Assembly (NCBI GenBank): GCA_903928835.1
Contig: CAIYSK010000176.1
Coordinates: forward strand, 1-6,438
Source of the DNA: an uncultured cyanobacterium
Lineage (GTDB): Bacteria; Cyanobacteriota; Cyanobacteriia; PCC-6307; Cyanobiaceae
DNA length: 6,438 bases
Direction: 5' to 3'
The position numbers and the translations under genes are program-made. This document shows positions 4,090 through 6,438 of the stretch, piece after piece. The notes below the pieces were generated by a model. The model was not told the origin of the DNA, ran no database searches, and worked only from the letters and a program-made list of their open reading frames with translations. Position 1 is the stretch's first letter. The number at the start of each line of letters is the position of its first letter.

Positions 4090-6229
4090 AAGTGGTTGAA
4101 GTGTCAGAAGGGCTTGAAGAATCCAAAACCTTCGTTTGTTCTTCATCCCTGGGCTCCTCCCCGACCAGCTTCAGGTTTGGGCCGGCTTGGGTGAGATGTT
4201 TGGCCAGGGCCCTCGATAGGCCATCCCGGCTGGCCAGTCCCCGCAAGGCTGAAAGGGGCAGCCCCCCGCTGGGTAAACCGTGGGGCAGGGCCCCCGCTAC
4301 ACCGGCCGGCACCGCAAAGATCGGCACTTGGCGCAGTCCGTTCGGGCTGAGTTGATCCTCCAATTGGGCCAGATGGGCCGTTTCGGGGAGCCAAACCAAA
4401 TCCCCCCGGCGGCAGGACTGGAGGGTGGGGATGGCCGTTGTCTCTTTGGCCGTTGGTTTTTGGCCCATTGGCTTGTGATCGATGCCGGCAGCTTGGTAGG
4501 CACTCAGCGCCCGCTGCAGATCGGGCAGGGTCACCAGGCCCAGCACCCAGGGGCCATCAGCCACAACCAAGCAGTGGCCATGGCTTTCCACAAGCTGGCC
4601 GAGGGCCTCCTGGGCCGGCAACGCAGCCGGGAGCACCAGGGGGGCTTCCTGTTCATAGGCATCCCGCACAGACAAGCTGGTGAGTTGGCGCCGCCGCTTC
4701 TCTTCCAGCAGATCGGGCCCAAGCAGGCCTGGATCGGCCAACCCCTGCCAGCGTTCGACCAGGGCCGCACTCAAGCCTGCGGCGGCCATCAGGGGCAGCA
4801 CAATCCGAATGTCATGGGTGAGCTCAAACAGCAGCAACAGGGCCGTAAGCGGGGCCCGGGCGCTGCCCGCCAGCACAGCGGCCATGCCCACCATCGCGTA
4901 GGCCGGCGGTTCCGCCACCGGTAAATGCAAGCCGCTTTCGCCCAGTAATTGGCCGTAGCAATTGCCCAGAACGGCTCCTAAAAACAGGGAGGGGGCAAAC
5001 CCGCCCCCCACAAAGCCGGTGGCGTTGCTGATCCCCGTCGCCAGCAGTTTCACCCCTAACAGGGCCACCAAGGTGGCCAGGGGCACACCCCCATTGCTGC
5101 CCAACAGGGCCTCAATGGTGTCGTAGCCAACCCCCAGCACCTGGGGGAAGAGCAGGGCAATCAGGCCCACCAAGGCACCCCCGATGGCGGTGGGTACCCC
5201 GGCCGGCAGCTTGTTCAACCGGCTTTGGAGGGCCTCACTGCGGCCGGCTGCCAACAGGCTCACCAGGGCCCAGGACATCAAGCTCGCCAGCAGGCCCAGG
5301 CCCAGATAGAGGGGCAGTTCCAGGGGCGAGCGCACGTCGTAGGCGGGCAGGCGCAGGATCGGCGAATCGCCCAGCGCCAGCTGGGTGACCAGCGAAGAGG
5401 CCACGGCCGCTACCAACACGGCCCGCACACTGGGGCGACCCTGCAGGCCACTGAAACTGCCTTCCAGGGCGAAGAAGACCCCGGCAATGGGGGCCTTAAA
5501 GCCCGCGGCCAAACCGGCGGCCACCCCGGCGGCCACCAGGGCTTTTTGGCTTTGGGGCGAAAGACTGCCGCGCAGGGCCACCCAGAGGCCGATGTTGCCT
5601 CCGCTTTCCACACTGGGGCCCTCAGGCCCGAGGGAGGCCCCGCTCCCCAAGCTCACCGATGCCCCCAGTAGCCGTTGGAAGGGCAGCTTGGGCTTTGCCG
5701 TGACGGCCCCATCAGCCATCGCCATCAGGCTGGGTAGGCCCGGGCCCAGGTCGCCCGAGAAGCGCCGTATCAGGCCCACCACAAAGCCCCCCAGGGTTGG
5801 CACCACCACCACGGGCCAGAGGCTGAGCCAATCGGGCAGCAGGGAGGTGGGCAGCGGTGGCGGTTCGGGTGCCGCCGGGGGTGGGGGCAGATAGCCAAGG
5901 CCGCCCAGGCCCACCTGCAGCAGGGCCTGCATGGGCGTGGCCGTGGCTTGGGCGATCGGCGGTAGCTCGGGGGGGAGTTCGGGCGGTTGGCCTTGGCCCA
6001 GGGCCAATAACCCCTCCACAAAGGTGCCAAACAGGCCGTTATTGATGAAGGCCAGAAGCTCGTGGAACGCCACCACGGCCCCACCGGTGAGGGTGCCGAC
6101 CAGGGCAGCCCAAGCCAGCAGGCTCCATTGGAAGGGGAGCGGCCTGGCCCCTAGGTCGACCTCGGGCTCTGCCGATTCAGGCTTCTGGCCGGACGGTTGC
6201 AAAAATCTCCTCCAGGATCTCTCCTGCAC
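4082..6229 (-). CDS. ClC-family anion channel/transporter with C-terminal CBS domains
   Basis: A 715-residue membrane protein of the ClC family, whose members are homodimeric anion channels or anion/H+ exchangers. The membrane core spans about 33-495 and a cytoplasmic CBS region about 516-685 (first CBS 516-580 clear, second about 600-685 degenerate). ClC signatures in order: GPGLP (162-166); GPEGP (201-205) with gating glutamate E203; [14 protein letters not shown] (244-257); [10 protein letters not shown] (410-419); and [23 protein letters not shown] (447-469). Spacing between blocks matches E. coli ClC within one residue. Unusual features are Pro163 at the selectivity serine, Gly257 at the internal proton glutamate, no tyrosine between 445 and 524, and a Pro-rich loop at 80-132. 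GTG at 6229 has AAGGG 6 nt before it. TTG at 6202 (706 residues) has a stronger GGAGG at 6 nt and may be the true start. Both lie inside the hemC 3' end, so co-transcription with hemC is likely. Confidence 0.94.
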   Translation of the reverse strand: MQERSWRRFLQPSGQKPESAEPEVDLGARPLPFQWSLLAWAALVGTLTGGAVVAFHELLAFINNGLFGTFVEGLLALGQGQPPELPPELPPIAQATATPMQALLQVGLGGLGYLPPPPAAPEPPPLPTSLLPDWLSLWPVVVVPTLGGFVVGLIRRFSGDLGPGLPSLMAMADGAVTAKPKLPFQRLLGASVSLGSGASLGPEGPSVESGGNIGLWVALRGSLSPQSQKALVAAGVAAGLAAGFKAPIAGVFFALEGSFSGLQGRPSVRAVLVAAVASSLVTQLALGDSPILRLPAYDVRSPLELPLYLGLGLLASLMSWALVSLLAAGRSEALQSRLNKLPAGVPTAIGGALVGLIALLFPQVLGVGYDTIEALLGSNGGVPLATLVALLGVKLLATGISNATGFVGGGFAPSLFLGAVLGNCYGQLLGESGLHLPVAEPPAYAMVGMAAVLAGSARAPLTALLLLFELTHDIRIVLPLMAAAGLSAALVERWQGLADPGLLGPDLLEEKRRRQLTSLSVRDAYEQEAPLVLPAALPAQEALGQLVESHGHCLVVADGPWVLGLVTLPDLQRALSAYQAAGIDHKPMGQKPTAKETTAIPTLQSCRRGDLVWLPETAHLAQLEDQLSPNGLRQVPIFAVPAGVAGALPHGLPSGGLPLSALRGLASRDGLSRALAKHLTQAGPNLKLVGEEPRDEEQTKVLDSSSPSDTSTTFS

Positions 6230-6438
6230 CCTGGGCCCTTAGGGCTTCGGCAAGGGCAATGCCGATCGCCTCTGGATCAGTTTGATCGCCGCGGGCTTCG
6301 TCGCGGATCAGGCGAAGGCCGTCGAGGCTCGCCACCATGCCCGTGAGCACCAGTTGGTCGCCTTCGAAGTGGGAATTCACCCCAATGGGCACTTGGCAGC
6401 CCCCCTCCAGCTGGCGCAGGAAGGCCCGCTCCGCCAGG
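6177..6438 (-). CDS. hemC: Porphobilinogen deaminase (hydroxymethylbilane synthase), C-terminal part
   Basis: The frame enters from the right edge and ends at TGA (6177-6179), giving the last 86 residues. HemC joins four porphobilinogen units into hydroxymethylbilane, an early step of the pathway to haem, chlorophyll and bilins. The visible part starts [20 protein letters not shown], which contains the invariant cysteine (GGCQVP) that covalently holds the dipyrromethane cofactor. It continues through the small third domain ([18 protein letters not shown]) to the final helix [15 protein letters not shown] and a short tail ending RPEA. Everything before the cofactor-loop region lies outside the window. 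The clC gene begins inside this gene on the same strand. Confidence 0.95.
   Translation of the reverse strand, partial: LAERAFLRQLEGGCQVPIGVNSHFEGDQLVLTGMVASLDGLRLIRDEARGDQTDPEAIGIALAEALRAQGAGEILEEIFATVRPEA
6200..6213 (-). promoter_or_regulatory. Strong ribosome binding site before an alternative TTG start of clC
   Basis: On the minus strand GGAGGAG (6213 to 6207) is followed by ATTT and then TTG (6202-6200), in frame with the ClC protein at its codon 10. GGAGG to TTG is 6 nt. This is the best Shine-Dalgarno match in the window and lies in codons for GEILEEIF of hemC. It competes with the GTG at 6229 (AAGGG, 6 nt) as the start of clC. Translation from TTG would cut the overlap with hemC from 53 to 26 bp. 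The match also follows from the Glu-Glu codons of hemC, so coincidence is possible. Confidence 0.45.

Noticed and set aside
4082..4099. TCAAC...GTTGA inverted repeat at the convergent ends of the small ORF and clC
   Set aside because: The arms are only 5 bp with an 8-nt loop and no T-tract; it is easily expected by chance.
4280..4924. 214-codon plus-strand frame opposite clC
   Set aside because: Gln/Gly/His-rich translation opposite a well-conserved ClC coding region is a mirror frame of GC-rich DNA.
5225..5894. Plus-strand frames of 148 and 169 codons opposite clC
   Set aside because: They have the same mirror-frame composition, no motif and no ribosome binding site, and conserved ClC motifs lie on the other strand.
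1..6438. HIP1 octamers, CRISPR repeats, insertion sequences, tRNA or rRNA genes
   Set aside because: None found by reading. Several near-HIP1 sites (for example CCGATCGCC near 6262) lack the full GCGATCGC.

Overview
The window looks like chromosomal DNA from an alpha-cyanobacterium, most likely the high-GC Cyanobium / freshwater-to-marine Synechococcus group. The signs are strong GC bias in third codon positions, a long family-I pyrophosphatase of the kind I associate with Prochlorococcus and marine Synechococcus, a DUF2721 membrane protein, and the grouping of M32 carboxypeptidase, ppa and hemC, which I recall as neighbours in picocyanobacteria. I found no copy of the HIP1 octamer GCGATCGC that is abundant in many other cyanobacteria. 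The lineage call is an inference from memory, not from a search.

Left part (1-1103). A partial, unrecognised gene runs leftward out of the window from 311. It diverges, across only 33 bp holding an imperfect 17-bp palindrome, from a small secreted four-cysteine protein (345-584). That gene converges with a leftward DUF2721 membrane protein (608-1066). The two stop codons sit in opposite arms of a short inverted repeat.

Centre (1104-3710). A rightward cluster of three genes is probably co-transcribed: an OsmC-family thiol peroxidase-like protein, an M32 (Taq-type) metallocarboxypeptidase that overlaps it by 8 bp, and inorganic pyrophosphatase 29 bp further on. The cluster covers peroxide detoxification, peptide turnover and pyrophosphate removal; I see no shared pathway beyond housekeeping. 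The ppa start has no Shine-Dalgarno sequence. A hairpin at the carboxypeptidase stop and a T6 tract precede it instead.

Right part (3711-6438). A 199-bp gap contains a 10-bp perfect inverted repeat, then a strikingly A/C-only tract with an imperfect 16-bp tandem repeat. It is followed by a 59-residue unknown ORF with a good ribosome binding site. That ORF overlaps tail-to-tail by 8 bp with a leftward ClC-family anion transporter carrying CBS domains, which in turn starts inside the 3' end of hemC (porphobilinogen deaminase, partial at the right edge). hemC and clC are probably one transcript.

The most interesting item is the ClC protein. It keeps the gating glutamate (E203) but has proline at the selectivity-filter serine position (GPGLP, P163), glycine at the intracellular proton-glutamate position (G257), and no tyrosine near the inner-gate position. 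The pore is therefore unlike the textbook Cl-/H+ exchanger. No mobile element, CRISPR array, tRNA or rRNA was seen. The window is mostly ordinary housekeeping DNA, and I do not claim a new multi-gene system.
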